Shown: positions 44,366-54,145, numbered from the stretch's first letter. The stretch is DNA of 64,000 bases from Roseitranquillus sediminis (GCF_016918935.1 NZ_JAFFOB010000025.1:144330-208329), one strand, 5' to 3'. Notes: generated by a model not told the origin, from the letters alone. A program made the numbers and translations.

Positions 44366-45229
44366 ATGAGCGTGTGGTCCGATCCAGACCTGTATACCGA
44401 GTTCTTCGGGCTGAGTGAGCGACCGTTCACGCTGCTTCCCGATCCTGATTTCCTATACTGGTCGGACCAGCACAAGAGGGCATTTGCGGTTCTCGAGTAC
44501 GGGATCCTCACGCGCGCCCCGATCACGCTCATCACCGGCGAAGTCGGCGCCGGCAAGACGACTCTTCTGCAGACCCTGCTGCGGAGCATAGATGACGATG
44601 TCACTGTCGGGCTGATCTCGAACGCCCAAGGCGGTCGGGGCGAGCTCATCTCCTGGGTTCTCTCGGCGCTGGACGTCGAGGTGCCGCCCGGCATGGACTA
44701 CGTCGCGATGTTCCGTCTGCTGCAGGAGTTCCTGATCTCCGAATATGCGGACGGACGGCGCGTCATCCTGATCTTCGACGAGGCGCAGAACCTGTCGATG
44801 GAGGGGTTGGAAGAGCTGCGGATGCTCACCAACATCAATTCGAACAAGGACGAGCTGCTGCAGCTCGTCCTCGTGGGGCAGCCGGAGCTGCGGCAGATGG
44901 TCATGCGGCCCGAGCTGCGCCAGTTCGCCCAGCGGGTGGCGGCAAACTTCCACCTCCCGAAGATGGACGAGGACACGGTCCGGGCCTACGTGACACACCG
45001 GCTGCGCGTCGCGGGCGGCAGCGGCGGCGAGTTTGACGACGACGCGTGCGAGCTGATCGCCGAGGCGACGGGCGGCGTTCCCAGACTTGTCAATCAACTT
45101 GCGGACATCGCGATGGTATATGCGTGGACGCAGGAAACCCCGACCGTTACCCGCGACACGGTCGACCTGGTGCTGGCCGAGGGCCTCTTTCTCGGCGATA
45201 CACACGAGCAACCCGAGCCTGACAGATGA
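44366..45229 (+). CDS. ExeA-like AAA ATPase of the EPS locus
   Basis: This 287-residue ATPase has Walker A GEVGAGKTT (58-66) and Walker B ILIFDEAQNLS (about 134-144), preceded by the ExeA-type start YTEFFGLSERPFTLLPDP. Similar ATPases accompany XrtA/PEP-CTERM type EPS loci; ExeA itself acts in secretin assembly. It has no peptidoglycan-binding domain. ATG 44366 has AAGGAG 5 nt upstream. Its stop overlaps the next start (ATGA). Confidence 0.88.
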   Translation: MSVWSDPDLYTEFFGLSERPFTLLPDPDFLYWSDQHKRAFAVLEYGILTRAPITLITGEVGAGKTTLLQTLLRSIDDDVTVGLISNAQGGRGELISWVLSALDVEVPPGMDYVAMFRLLQEFLISEYADGRRVILIFDEAQNLSMEGLEELRMLTNINSNKDELLQLVLVGQPELRQMVMRPELRQFAQRVAANFHLPKMDEDTVRAYVTHRLRVAGGSGGEFDDDACELIAEATGGVPRLVNQLADIAMVYAWTQETPTVTRDTVDLVLAEGLFLGDTHEQPEPDR

Positions 45230-46782
45230 ACCTAGACCTCAAATACTACGCCTCCGTATTCCTGAGGCGGATCTACGTCCTGGTGATCATCGCGTTCGGC
45301 GTGACCGCCACGGCCACCTATGTGGCGCTCGAGCTGCCGCCGAAATACCGCGCCCAGGCTCGGCTCCTCGTCGAGTCGGCGCAGATTCCGACGGACTTGG
45401 CGGCCTCGACGGTAACGACGGGAACGGCCGAGCAGCTCCAGATCATCCAGCAGCGCCTGATGACTCGCGAGAACCTGCTGCAGATTGCCCGGTCGCACGG
45501 CGTCTTCGCTCGAAAGCCGCAGATGTCGGCCGACGACATCGTCTCGAGCATGCGCGCGCAGACCGACATGCGGCAGTCCGGAGGCGGCCGCGGTGGCGGC
45601 GCCACCTTCATGACGATCGGCTTCTCGTCGAGCGACTCCGACACCGCCGCACAGGTGGTCAACGAGTACGTGACGCGCATCCTCGAGGAAAACCGCGGCA
45701 TCCGCACCGCGCTGGCGGAGCAGACGCTGGATTTCTTCCAGCAGGAGGTCAATCGGCTCGGCGTCGAGCTCGACCAGCAGTCGGACCGCATCATCGAGTT
45801 CAAGCGCCGCAACTCCAATGCCTTGCCGAGCTCTGGCAGCTACCTGCAGTCGCGTCAGACGTCATTGCAGGAGCGTTCCACGCAGATCGTCCGCGAACTG
45901 GGCGAACTGGAGGACCAGCGCGAACGGCTGGTCACCGTCTACGAAAGCGGCGGCAGCGTCACGAGTCAGCAGCAGCTCTCACCTGAGGAGCAGCGTCTGC
46001 AGAACCTGCGCAAGGAACTCGACTCGGCGCTGGTCGTCTACTCGCCGCAGAACCCCCGCATCCGGATGCTCGAGGCGCAGATCGCGCAGATGGAGGAGCG
46101 GGTCGCCGCCAGTGCGCCGGCCGCGTCAGTGAACGACGCAGAGACCGAGACGCAGGATCCCCGCAAGATGATGCTCGACATGCAGCTGGCGGAGGTCGAC
46201 GCGCGCGAGGAGTACCTGCAGAACCAGCAGGCCTTCATCGAGAGCGAGCTTGCAGGCATCGCCGAGTCTCTGGAGCAGCTGCCTCAGGTCACCATCGCGA
46301 TAGACGGCCTCGAGCGCGACTACGCGAACATCCAGAGCCAGTACAATCAGGCGGTGAGCCGGCTCTCGCTCGCCGCCACGGGCGAGCGCATCGAGCTTCT
46401 ATCCAAGGGCCAGAGGATTGCGGTCATCGAGCAGGCGACGGTGCCGAACACGCCTACCAGCCCGAACCGCCCCCTGATTGCCGGCGGGGGCGCGCTGGCG
46501 GGCGTTGCGCTCGGCGCCGCGGCAATCGTGCTGCTCGAGCTTCTCAACCAGTCGATCCGCCGGCCTGTCGACCTCGAAAGAAAGCTCGGGATCACGCCGA
46601 TCGCCACGCTGCCCTACATTCGCACGCGGCGCGAGTTGATCTGGAAGCGCCTCGTCATCCTCCTGCTGATCGCGCTCGTGGTCGTCGGCGGTCCGGCGGC
46701 GCTCTACGCGGTGCACACATACTACATGCCGCTCGACCTCCTGATCGAGCGCATCATGAACAAGGTTTTGCCCTGGGCCTGA
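45226..46782 (+). CDS. Chain-length determinant (Wzz/GumC-type) protein
   Basis: This 518-residue inner-membrane protein has membrane helices at about 15-35 and 421-442 and a further C-terminal helix (about 473-495). It carries the Wzz N-terminal domain, a long periplasmic coiled coil (about 170-400) and the proline-rich TVPNTPTSPNRPLI motif before the second helix. It controls polymer length and links the kinase to the periplasmic export machinery. It has no C-terminal kinase domain; that function is the separate gene downstream. The start overlaps the ATPase stop by 4 bp. Confidence 0.9.
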   Translation: MNLDLKYYASVFLRRIYVLVIIAFGVTATATYVALELPPKYRAQARLLVESAQIPTDLAASTVTTGTAEQLQIIQQRLMTRENLLQIARSHGVFARKPQMSADDIVSSMRAQTDMRQSGGGRGGGATFMTIGFSSSDSDTAAQVVNEYVTRILEENRGIRTALAEQTLDFFQQEVNRLGVELDQQSDRIIEFKRRNSNALPSSGSYLQSRQTSLQERSTQIVRELGELEDQRERLVTVYESGGSVTSQQQLSPEEQRLQNLRKELDSALVVYSPQNPRIRMLEAQIAQMEERVAASAPAASVNDAETETQDPRKMMLDMQLAEVDAREEYLQNQQAFIESELAGIAESLEQLPQVTIAIDGLERDYANIQSQYNQAVSRLSLAATGERIELLSKGQRIAVIEQATVPNTPTSPNRPLIAGGGALAGVALGAAAIVLLELLNQSIRRPVDLERKLGITPIATLPYIRTRRELIWKRLVILLLIALVVVGGPAALYAVHTYYMPLDLLIERIMNKVLPWA

Positions 46783-46806
46783 GCGCCTCGGGACGGGAGA
46801 GTGGGA

Positions 46807-47622
46807 ATGGAGCGACTTCAAGCAGCATTGGAAAAGGCACGGACTGCCCGCGGCGAGGACACGCGCCCTGTGCAGGCGAAGGCCAAGCGCGCGACGAGCC
46901 GAGGAGCGGTGCACGAGGCGTGGGAGGCCATCGAGCCGATCACGCTCGACCCCCGGCGGATGCGCCGGAACCGGATCGTCGCGCTCTCCGGCGGCCGCGA
47001 GGCGTCGCCCGTGGACCTGCTGCGGACCAAGATGCTGCAGCAGATGCGACAGAACAACTGGCGCCGCGTCGCCGTCACCTCGCCTGGCGCGGGCTGCGGC
47101 AAGACGACCGTTTGCCTCAACCTGGCGGCGAGCCTCTCGCGACAGCCCGAGATGAAGACGGTCCTCGTCGACCTCGACATGCGCCGCCTGGCGTTGGCCG
47201 ATATCCTCGGCATTCGGGGCCGCGGCAGCTTCTGGGACGTGGTCGAGGGCCGCGTCAGCTTTGCCGAGCAGGCCGTTCGCATCGGCCAGAACGTCCTCAT
47301 CTCCGTCAACACGCAGAAGGCGACGAACCCGTCGGAGATACTCAGCAACTCGGCCACGGCGCGTCTCATCGACGAGATTGAGGCCATTTACCGGCCGGAC
47401 ATCCTGATCTTCGACATGCCCCCAATGCTGATGACGGACGACAGCCTCGCCTTCCTCGACAAGGTGGATTGCGGGCTTCTTGTTGCGGCGGCAGAGAAGA
47501 CGTCCGTGTCGCAGGTCGACGTCTGCGAGCGGGATCTGGCGGCGCAGACGAATTTTCTCGGCGTGACGCTCAATCAGTGTCGCTACTCGAGCGGGACGGG
47601 CTACGATTACAGCTACCATTGA
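46807..47622 (+). CDS. CpsD/CapB-type tyrosine-protein kinase
   Basis: This 271-residue P-loop kinase partners the chain-length protein. It has Walker A SPGAGCGKTT (92-101), Walker A' VLVDLDMRR, Walker B-like ILIFDMPPML, and a short tyrosine-containing tail (YSSGTGYDYSYH) that may be the autophosphorylation cluster, smaller than in Wzc. ATG 46807 has GGGAG 7 nt upstream; GTG 46801 is in frame. It completes the plus-strand operon of three genes. Confidence 0.87.
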   Translation: MERLQAALEKARTARGEDTRPVQAKAKRATSRGAVHEAWEAIEPITLDPRRMRRNRIVALSGGREASPVDLLRTKMLQQMRQNNWRRVAVTSPGAGCGKTTVCLNLAASLSRQPEMKTVLVDLDMRRLALADILGIRGRGSFWDVVEGRVSFAEQAVRIGQNVLISVNTQKATNPSEILSNSATARLIDEIEAIYRPDILIFDMPPMLMTDDSLAFLDKVDCGLLVAAAEKTSVSQVDVCERDLAAQTNFLGVTLNQCRYSSGTGYDYSYH

Positions 47623-47657
47623 TGCCGGGCCGGACGGCCCGCAGTTGAGGAGCTGAA

Positions 47658-47825
47658 ATGCGTATCCTGTTGACCACCGCTCTCGTTTCCTCCGCCCTCG
47701 CCCTTGCGGCCTGCGGCAACACCGCCACCGAACGGGCAGCGACCGGCGGCGTTGCCGGCGCCGTAGTGGGTGGCCCGATCGGTGCCGTGGCCGGCGGCAC
47801 CGTCGGAGCAGCCACCACGCGCTGA
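47658..47825 (+). CDS. Small glycine-zipper lipoprotein
   Basis: The 55-residue precursor [20 protein letters not shown]... has a lipobox LAAC (Cys19) and a mature part of glycine-zipper repeats ([20 protein letters not shown]). AGGAG lies 5 nt before ATG 47658. Such short lipoproteins resemble entericidin or YMGG-type proteins of unknown function. It follows the EPS kinase by 35 bp and may be read through from it. Confidence 0.75.
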   Translation: MRILLTTALVSSALALAACGNTATERAATGGVAGAVVGGPIGAVAGGTVGAATTR

Positions 47826-47877
47826 TTCCCTGCCGCGCGGTTGCGCTGGCGGGAAGCGAACGCTACGGCTCCGCCTC

Positions 47878-49026
47878 ATGCCGCTGGACCCCGTCGACCT
47901 GACCGCCCGCCTGATCCGCTGCCCGTCCGTAACTCCCGAGGACAATGGCGCGATCGACCTTGTCGCCCGCACGCTTGCCGCCGCGGGATTAGAATGCCAT
48001 CGGGCCGACCGCGACGGCATCGCCAACCTCTTCGCCCGCTGGGGCCCGCGGGGCCATCCGCGCACCTTCGGTTTCAACGGCCACACGGACGTCGTGCCTC
48101 CCGGCGACTCCGCGACCTGGACCCACGACCCCTTTTCGGGGATGGTCGCCGACGGAGTGCTCTGGGGTCGCGGCGCGGCGGACATGAAATCCGGTGTCGC
48201 CGCCTTCGTTGCGGCCGTCTGCGACCTGGTGCGCGAAGCACCACCCGACGGCGCCATCCTCGTGACCGTCACCGGCGACGAGGAGGGCGACGGCAAAGAC
48301 GGCACTGCGGCCATCCTCGACTGGATGGCGGCGCATGGCGAGGGGATGTCCGCCTGCCTCGTCGGCGAACCTACCTGCCCCGAGCGCATGGGCGAGATGA
48401 TCAAGATCGGCCGCCGCGGCTCTCTCACCGCCCGCTTCACGGCGACCGGACTGCAGGGCCACTCCGCCTATCCGCACCGCGCGCGCAATCCGGTACCCGC
48501 GCTCTGCCGCCTGATGGACCGACTTGCGACCGCCACGCTCGACGGCGGGTCAGAGCATTTCGATCCGTCCACCCTCGCCGTTACCACGATCGACACCGGC
48601 AACACGGCGTCGAATGTGATCCCCGCGACCTGCCGCGCCACGGTCAACATCCGCTTCAACAATGCCCAAAGCGGCGAAGCGCTGGCCAACTGGCTGCGCC
48701 AGCAGGCGGACCGGGTCGCATCCGAGACGGGCGTCGCCATCGACGTCGCCGTCCGCGTCTCGGGCGAGAGCTTCCTCACCCCCCCTGGCCCGCTCTCTGA
48801 CCTCGTAGCTCAGGCGGTCGAGGCCGAGACCGGCGTGCGGCCCCTGCTCTCCACCACCGGCGGCACGTCCGATGCCCGCTTCATCAAGGACCACTGCCCC
48901 GTGGTCGAGTTCGGCCTCGTCGGCGCAACCATGCACCAGACCGACGAGCGGGTCGAGACGGCCCACATCCATCAGCTGAAGGCGGTCTACCGCCGCATCC
49001 TCGAAGGCTGGTTCGCGCAGGGCTGA
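47878..49026 (+). CDS. dapE: Succinyl-diaminopimelate desuccinylase
   Basis: DapE hydrolyses N-succinyl-LL-diaminopimelate in lysine and peptidoglycan-precursor synthesis. The 382-residue M20-family enzyme has dinuclear zinc residues in [12 protein letters not shown] and [10 protein letters not shown], the catalytic glutamate pair in [12 protein letters not shown], and [23 protein letters not shown] for dimerisation. ATG 47878 gives [20 protein letters not shown], the normal start. There is no obvious Shine-Dalgarno. A 6-bp hairpin (GCGGCT/AGCCGC, 49041-49057) follows. Confidence 0.94.
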   Translation: MPLDPVDLTARLIRCPSVTPEDNGAIDLVARTLAAAGLECHRADRDGIANLFARWGPRGHPRTFGFNGHTDVVPPGDSATWTHDPFSGMVADGVLWGRGAADMKSGVAAFVAAVCDLVREAPPDGAILVTVTGDEEGDGKDGTAAILDWMAAHGEGMSACLVGEPTCPERMGEMIKIGRRGSLTARFTATGLQGHSAYPHRARNPVPALCRLMDRLATATLDGGSEHFDPSTLAVTTIDTGNTASNVIPATCRATVNIRFNNAQSGEALANWLRQQADRVASETGVAIDVAVRVSGESFLTPPGPLSDLVAQAVEAETGVRPLLSTTGGTSDARFIKDHCPVVEFGLVGATMHQTDERVETAHIHQLKAVYRRILEGWFAQG

Positions 49027-49057
49027 CGCGGTCCGGATGCGCGGCTCAGGAAGCCGC

Positions 49058-49689
49058 TGGCGGAATCCCTGCTCGAGGTTTCGACGCTGCGACAAAAACT
49101 TCTGACGCCCGGTTCAGGGAGAAATCCAGTGAGGAGGCGACTACGGAGAAGGAAAACTCGCCGCGCCTGAGGGCTGATCGGCGCCGCGTCGAAGGCGTAC
49201 CGATGAGTCCCGGGGCGAGCAAAAGACGACGATCTGCGGGTCGTGTTCCAGTTCTAGATCCGAGCATGACGTTCCTTCTCATGGAAGCCTGGATGCTTCG
49301 ATGACGCACAAGGCTCCGCACGACGCGGGGCTTCAGGACACCAACAGAGGTCTGTTTCGCGGCCATACGCTACATGGTGACAGTCACGCCGCGAGAGCGT
49401 CGACGGCCGGCCTCGCGACGAATGCCTTCCGTAGTCGGCCCGAGTTCGTCGAATGTGCTGCTGGTCGAGCTCCGTCGTGGGATGCGCCTGTCCGCAGTCA
49501 GCCATGGCGGCGCGGCGATGTTGGCGGTCGAAGGTGAGGCGGACCTTGGCTCAAACGGCGGGCTTGCGTCGTTGTGCGCGGAAAGCAGCACCAGGCAATC
49601 GCGCGCTCTTTGCCTCATCCCCGCCCCTTACGGCACCCTTGCGGAAACGTCTCGTCTGCTCCCCGACGTCCGTGCCGGATCAGAGCATG
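49058..49689. other. Apparently non-coding scar next to the IS110 remnant
   Basis: Several overlapping short frames run through this stretch on both strands, but none has a domain I recognise, a plausible start signal or the codon pattern of its neighbours. It is probably eroded mobile-element or gene debris between dapE and rnr. Confidence 0.45.
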
Positions 49690-50025
49690 CGCCCCTCCCC
49701 AACGGAAGCGGAGTACCGTCGCGCCGCATCCGGTGCCCAGCGACGGCAAGCTTCCTGGCGACCGCGATCCTGGCCTTCTTCAGGCGGCCCCTTTTTGGAG
49801 CGAGCGCAGCTCTTAGCTCTCCGCCGACCTGACATGGACGCTCTTGAACCGCCTGATCGGATCAGGAGGCAGGCGAACGAGCCTCGTTCCGGTTGTACCC
49901 GTTTCGGTTCTTGGCGACCATTGCCGCCTTGGCATGGCACCCCTCGATACTGACGGCGCAAAAACCCGCCGCCGTAAGCCCGTTGTGGATGCATAGGCTC
50001 CGAAATCAGGCCAGCGCCCGTCGGC
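49690..50025 (-). pseudogene. Decayed IS110-family transposase
   Basis: Read on the minus strand in shifting frames, three IS110 transposase blocks appear in order: NGLTAAGFCAVSIEGCHAK with AAM then NRNEAR (family KTDRNDARG) at about 49880-49995; FKSVHVRSAES, a stop, then ELRSL at about 49805-49850; and LKKARIAVARKLAVAGHRM followed by RRDGT at about 49710-49790. The last is the conserved C-terminal end. Frameshifts, an in-frame stop and a large internal deletion make it inactive. No terminal repeats were located, as expected for IS110. Confidence 0.7.
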
Positions 50026-50225
50026 ATCTACAAGGCTTCTCGGATCCGTGTCGGATTATCGGGCCTAGCTGGCGGATTCTGTCGCGCCCGCGCGTATACC
50101 AGCCTCGGTGGCCTCACGCCGGCACCGGACCGAGAACAGAACCAGTCTATCAGCGAGGACGAAGCGGGGCAGGGTCACCCGCCGCCCGCGTGACGCCACC
50201 CGCGGCGCGTGCTACCTCGTCGCGC
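50026..50225. other. Upstream region of rnr
   Basis: This region has no gene. A GTGACG (50190-50195) and CTACCT (50212-50217) spaced by 16 bp could form the rnr promoter; the -10 ends 8 nt before ATG 50226 and no Shine-Dalgarno is visible, suggesting a leaderless rnr mRNA. Confidence 0.3.
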
Positions 50226-52478
50226 ATGAGCCGCATCCCGTCCAAGGACGAGGTCCTCGCCTGGATCTCCGAGCACCCCACCCAGACCGCCAAGCGCGAC
50301 ATCGCCAAGGCGTTCGGCATCAAAGGATCCGATCGCATCGACCTCAAGCGGCTCCTGCGCGAGCTCGAGGACGAGGGCGCGCTGCAGAAGCGGCGCAGGA
50401 CCTACCGCGATCCGGAGAAGCTACCGCCGGTGAGCGTCCTGCAGGTTCTGGAGCCCGGTCGCGACGGCGACCTCTTTGCCAAACCGCTCGAATGGCACGG
50501 TGACGGCCCCGACCCCAGCGTGCTCATCATCCCGCGCGACAGCGACCCCGCCCTCGGTCCCGGCGACAGGATCCTCGCGCGCCTCACCGAGGTGGGGGAG
50601 GCCGACCACCGCTACGAGGCGCGACTGATCCGCAAGATCGGCACCAATCCGCGCCGCATCCTCGGGATCTTCAGGAAGGGTGCCGAAGGGGGCAATATCC
50701 TGCCGATCGACAAGGGCGCCGACCGCGAGTGGCGCGTCGGCCCAGGCGCCACCCACGGCGCGAAGGACGGCGAACTGGTCGAGGCCGAGCAGGCAGGCCA
50801 CCGCGCCCGCCTCGGCCTGCCGCAGGCGCGCATCGTCACGCGTCTCGGCGATCCGTCCGAGCCGCGCGCGGTCTCGCTGATCGCGATCCACCAGCACGGG
50901 ATCCCGGACGACTTTCCCGACGACGCCATAGCCGAGGCCGACCGGCAGAAGCCCGCGGGCCTCCAGGGCCGCGAGGACCTCCGCGACCTGCCGCTCGTCA
51001 CCATCGACCCCTCCGACGCGCGCGACCACGACGACGCGGTCTGGGCGCATCCCGATGACGATCCGGCGAACGAGGGTGGCTACGTCCTCTGGGTCGCCAT
51101 CGCCGACGTGGCCCACTACGTTCGCCCGGACAGCGCGCTCGACCGCGAGGCGCGGCGGCGCGGCAACTCGACCTACTTCCCCGATCGGGTGGTGCCGATG
51201 CTGCCCGACCGCCTCTCGGGAGACCTCTGCTCGCTGCACGAGGGCGTGCCGCGCCCGGTGATCGCCGTGCGCATGCAGATAGATGCCGGGGGCGACAAGA
51301 TCGACCACAAGTTCGTGCGTGGCATGATGTGCTCCGCCGCCTCGCTCGCCTACGAGGAAGTGCAGGCGGCGATGGATGGCCAGCCGTCCGACCGCACCGG
51401 CCCTTTGATGGACGACGTGATCCGCCCGCTCTACGCCGCTTACCATGCTCTGCGCGCGGCGCGGGAACGGCGGGAGCCACTGGACCTCGACCTGCCCGAA
51501 CGGCGCATTGAACTTTCGCCCGACGGCCGCGTCACTTCGGTCAACTTCAAGGACCGGCTCGACGCGCACCGGCTAATCGAGGAGTTCATGATCCTCGCCA
51601 ACGTCGCCGCAGCGGAGGCGCTGGAAAAGCGACGGAGCCCGCTCCTCTACCGCGTCCACGAGGAGCCGTCTCCCGAGAAGCTCGACGCGCTCCGCGAGAC
51701 GGCGCAGGCCAGCGGCCTGACGCTGGCCAAGGGCCAGGTGCTCCGCACGAGCCACCTCAACCGCCTGCTCGACCAGGCGGCAGGGACGGATCACGCCGAA
51801 CTCATCAACCTCTCGACCCTGCGCTCGATGACGCAGGCCTACTACCACCCGGACAATTACGGCCATTTCGGCCTCGCCCTGCGCAGCTACGCGCACTTCA
51901 CCTCGCCAATCCGCCGCTATGCGGACCTCATCGTGCACCGCGCCCTGATCTCGGGGCGCAAATGGGGTGACGACGGGCTCGATCCCGAGGAGATCGAGCG
52001 GCTGGAGCAGACTGCGCAGCACATCTCCGAAACCGAGCGCCGCTCGATGGTGGCGGAGCGAGACACGACGGACCGCTACCTCGCCGCATACCTCTCCGAG
52101 CGCGTCGGCACCGAGATGACCGGGCGGATCTCCGGCATCGCCCGCTTCGGCGCCTTCGTGAAGCTCGACGAGACCGGCGCCGATGGGCTGGTCCCGATCC
52201 GCTCGCTCGGCAACGAGTACTTCCACTTCGACCGCGAGGCGCAGACGCTGATGGGCGCCGACACGGGCATGACCATCGGCCTTGGCCAGCGCGTCGAGGT
52301 GCGCCTGACCGAGGCGGTGCCGGTGACCGGCGGCCTGATGCTGGAGCTGCTTTCGGTCGAGGGCGCGGATGTCGGCGGCGGAGGCCGCCCGCGCGGGCGC
52401 CCTGTGAGGCGCCAGGTGGGCAAGGAGCGCGCGCGCGCGGCCAAGGGCAAGCGCAAGGTCGTCCGCAAGCGGCGCTAG
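50226..52478 (+). CDS. rnr: Ribonuclease R
   Basis: RNase R is a processive 3'-to-5' exoribonuclease that degrades structured RNA. The 750-residue protein has an N-terminal helix-turn-helix-like domain (PSKDEVLAWISEHPTQ), cold-shock domains, the RNB catalytic core with metal aspartates in TIDPSDARDHDDAVWA (His replaces the usual Phe in DARDFDDA), YAHFTSPIRRYADLIVHR, an S1 domain (GRISGIARFGAFVKL) and a basic tail (GKERARAAKGKRKVVRKRR). The frame is open further upstream into the IS scar, but ATG 50226 matches homologues. Confidence 0.94.
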   Translation: MSRIPSKDEVLAWISEHPTQTAKRDIAKAFGIKGSDRIDLKRLLRELEDEGALQKRRRTYRDPEKLPPVSVLQVLEPGRDGDLFAKPLEWHGDGPDPSVLIIPRDSDPALGPGDRILARLTEVGEADHRYEARLIRKIGTNPRRILGIFRKGAEGGNILPIDKGADREWRVGPGATHGAKDGELVEAEQAGHRARLGLPQARIVTRLGDPSEPRAVSLIAIHQHGIPDDFPDDAIAEADRQKPAGLQGREDLRDLPLVTIDPSDARDHDDAVWAHPDDDPANEGGYVLWVAIADVAHYVRPDSALDREARRRGNSTYFPDRVVPMLPDRLSGDLCSLHEGVPRPVIAVRMQIDAGGDKIDHKFVRGMMCSAASLAYEEVQAAMDGQPSDRTGPLMDDVIRPLYAAYHALRAARERREPLDLDLPERRIELSPDGRVTSVNFKDRLDAHRLIEEFMILANVAAAEALEKRRSPLLYRVHEEPSPEKLDALRETAQASGLTLAKGQVLRTSHLNRLLDQAAGTDHAELINLSTLRSMTQAYYHPDNYGHFGLALRSYAHFTSPIRRYADLIVHRALISGRKWGDDGLDPEEIERLEQTAQHISETERRSMVAERDTTDRYLAAYLSERVGTEMTGRISGIARFGAFVKLDETGADGLVPIRSLGNEYFHFDREAQTLMGADTGMTIGLGQRVEVRLTEAVPVTGGLMLELLSVEGADVGGGGRPRGRPVRRQVGKERARAAKGKRKVVRKRR

Positions 52479-52579
52479 CGCAGCGGCGGCAACTGACGCG
52501 CGAGCATTCATGAAGGCTTTGAGTTGAGCCGGACCTCGGCTACCCTGCCCGCGAGCAGTCGAGAACAACAGGTGATCCC

Positions 52580-53839
52580 ATGCGCGCGATCGGGACAACG
52601 CTTGCCTTCACCCTTACCCTTGGCACCGGCCTCGCCCATGCCGGCGCTCCGACACAGTCGCTCCGCCCAGAGGCGCGGACGACGCAGCTCCGCGCCGCTG
52701 CGGTGACCACATCCGGCGAGGATGCGCGGCTGCAGACGTGGCTGGCGGAATTCCGTGGTCGAGCGCTGGCCGAGGGTATTCGCCCGGACGTCTACGACGC
52801 GGCGCTCGCGGGCGTTCGCTACGATGCCGACATCATCCGGCGCGACTCGAATCAGGCAGAGTTCGTCAAGCCGATCTGGGAATATCTCGACAGCGCCGTC
52901 TCCGACGCACGCATCGCCAACGGGCGCATGGCGCTCGACCGCCACGCCGACGTTCTGGCGCGGATCGAGGCCCATTACGGCGTCGACAGGGAAGTGGTCG
53001 CGGCGATCTGGGGTCTGGAGAGCGCCTATGGCGCCTACCGCGGCTCGACGCCGATCCTCCAGGCGCTCGCGACGCTGGCCTATGACGGCCGCCGCGGCGC
53101 GTTCTTCGAGGAGCAGCTCATTGCTGCGCTCCGCATCATCCAGTCAGGCGACGTCAGGCCCAGCGGCATGACCGGCTCGTGGGCAGGGGCGATGGGGCAC
53201 ACGCAGTTCATGCCGACGAGCTACCTCGCCTATGCCGCCGATTTTCACGGCGACGGGCGGCGGGACATCTGGTCGGACGATCCAACCGACGCACTCGCCT
53301 CCACGGCCGCCTACCTCGCCCGCTTCGGCTGGGTGCAGGGGATGCCGTGGGGCGTGGAGGTGCGGCTGCCCAACGGCTTCGACTATGCGCTGGCGGGCCG
53401 CGATACCAAGGCGATGCCGTCGGACTGGGCACGACGCGGCGTCGTCGGATTGGACGGGCGGCCGGTGCGCGACTTCGGCTCGGCCTCGCTCCTGCTTCCC
53501 GCAGGGGCTCGGGGGCCCGCTTTCCTGATCTTCAAGAACTTCGAGGTCATCGAGCGCTACAACACTGCCGACGCCTACGTGATCGGCGTGGGGCATCTGG
53601 CCGACCGGCTGCGCGGCGGCGACCCGATCCAGGGTGACTGGCCCCGCGGCGACCGCGCCCTCGCTTACGCGGAGCGGCAGGAGTTGCAGCAGCGCCTGAC
53701 CGCCCTCGGCTTCCCGACGCAGGGGGTCGACGGACGGATCGGGCCGAACACCATCGCGGCGATCCGCAGCTTTCAGCGGGCCGCCGGACTGGTGCCCGAC
53801 GGCTATGCTTCGCTCGACCTCCTGACGCGACTGCGCTGA
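52580..53839 (+). CDS. Lytic murein transglycosylase (MltB type) with PG-binding domain
   Basis: This 419-residue exported enzyme cleaves glycan strands to 1,6-anhydro products. It has a signal peptide (1-21, ending AHA), the SLT_2/MltB catalytic domain with catalytic Glu in IWGLESAYGAYRGSTP, and MGHTQFMPTSYLAYAADFHG. It ends with a peptidoglycan_binding_1 domain (LQQRLTALGFPTQGVDGRIG, RSFQRAAGLVPDG). It is not a lipoprotein, unlike E. coli MltB. Its stop abuts a decayed hydrolase gene on the other strand. Confidence 0.93.
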   Translation: MRAIGTTLAFTLTLGTGLAHAGAPTQSLRPEARTTQLRAAAVTTSGEDARLQTWLAEFRGRALAEGIRPDVYDAALAGVRYDADIIRRDSNQAEFVKPIWEYLDSAVSDARIANGRMALDRHADVLARIEAHYGVDREVVAAIWGLESAYGAYRGSTPILQALATLAYDGRRGAFFEEQLIAALRIIQSGDVRPSGMTGSWAGAMGHTQFMPTSYLAYAADFHGDGRRDIWSDDPTDALASTAAYLARFGWVQGMPWGVEVRLPNGFDYALAGRDTKAMPSDWARRGVVGLDGRPVRDFGSASLLLPAGARGPAFLIFKNFEVIERYNTADAYVIGVGHLADRLRGGDPIQGDWPRGDRALAYAERQELQQRLTALGFPTQGVDGRIGPNTIAAIRSFQRAAGLVPDGYASLDLLTRLR

Positions 53840-53844
53840 CCGGC

Positions 53845-54145
53845 GGCGCCTTCGTACCAGTCGCCCATCAGCACCTCCGTCGCGCCGCCTTGGCGGGGAC
53901 GAGGCTCGCGAAGCGCTACATGTTTAAGCCGCGGTAGTGGTACGGCTAGACGTACTGCGGCCGGAACTCATGTACTGCGTCCGCCGCCTGAGTGATCCCA
54001 TGGTACAGGGCAGGTTCATAGGGCGATGGCTATGGAGACGGCCTCGAGATCCCGCATCTCCGGGAGGCCCTCGGTGTCGCCGGCGATGTAGACGCGGCGC
54101 CCGTCGATGGTCAGGACAGAGCCGTTGTCGCGCCCTGACGGTGTG
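53845..54145 (-). pseudogene. Decayed metallo-beta-lactamase-fold hydrolase (C-terminal part)
   Basis: Minus-strand frames together spell the C-terminal third of an MBL-fold hydrolase: SVLTIDGRRVYIAGDTEGLP, then after a 1-base loss MNLPCTM, then after another shift QAADAVHEFRPQYV, a TAG in place of the expected Tyr codon, PYHYRGLN, and finally ATEVLMGDWYEG. The N-terminal part with the HxHxDH metal site is missing. The order and spacing match exported MBL hydrolases of Rhodobacterales, so this is a remnant rather than chance. Confidence 0.75.

Noticed and set aside
49046-49366. 106-codon minus-strand frame after dapE
   Set aside because: No domain, no ribosome-binding site and residue composition like a shadow frame.
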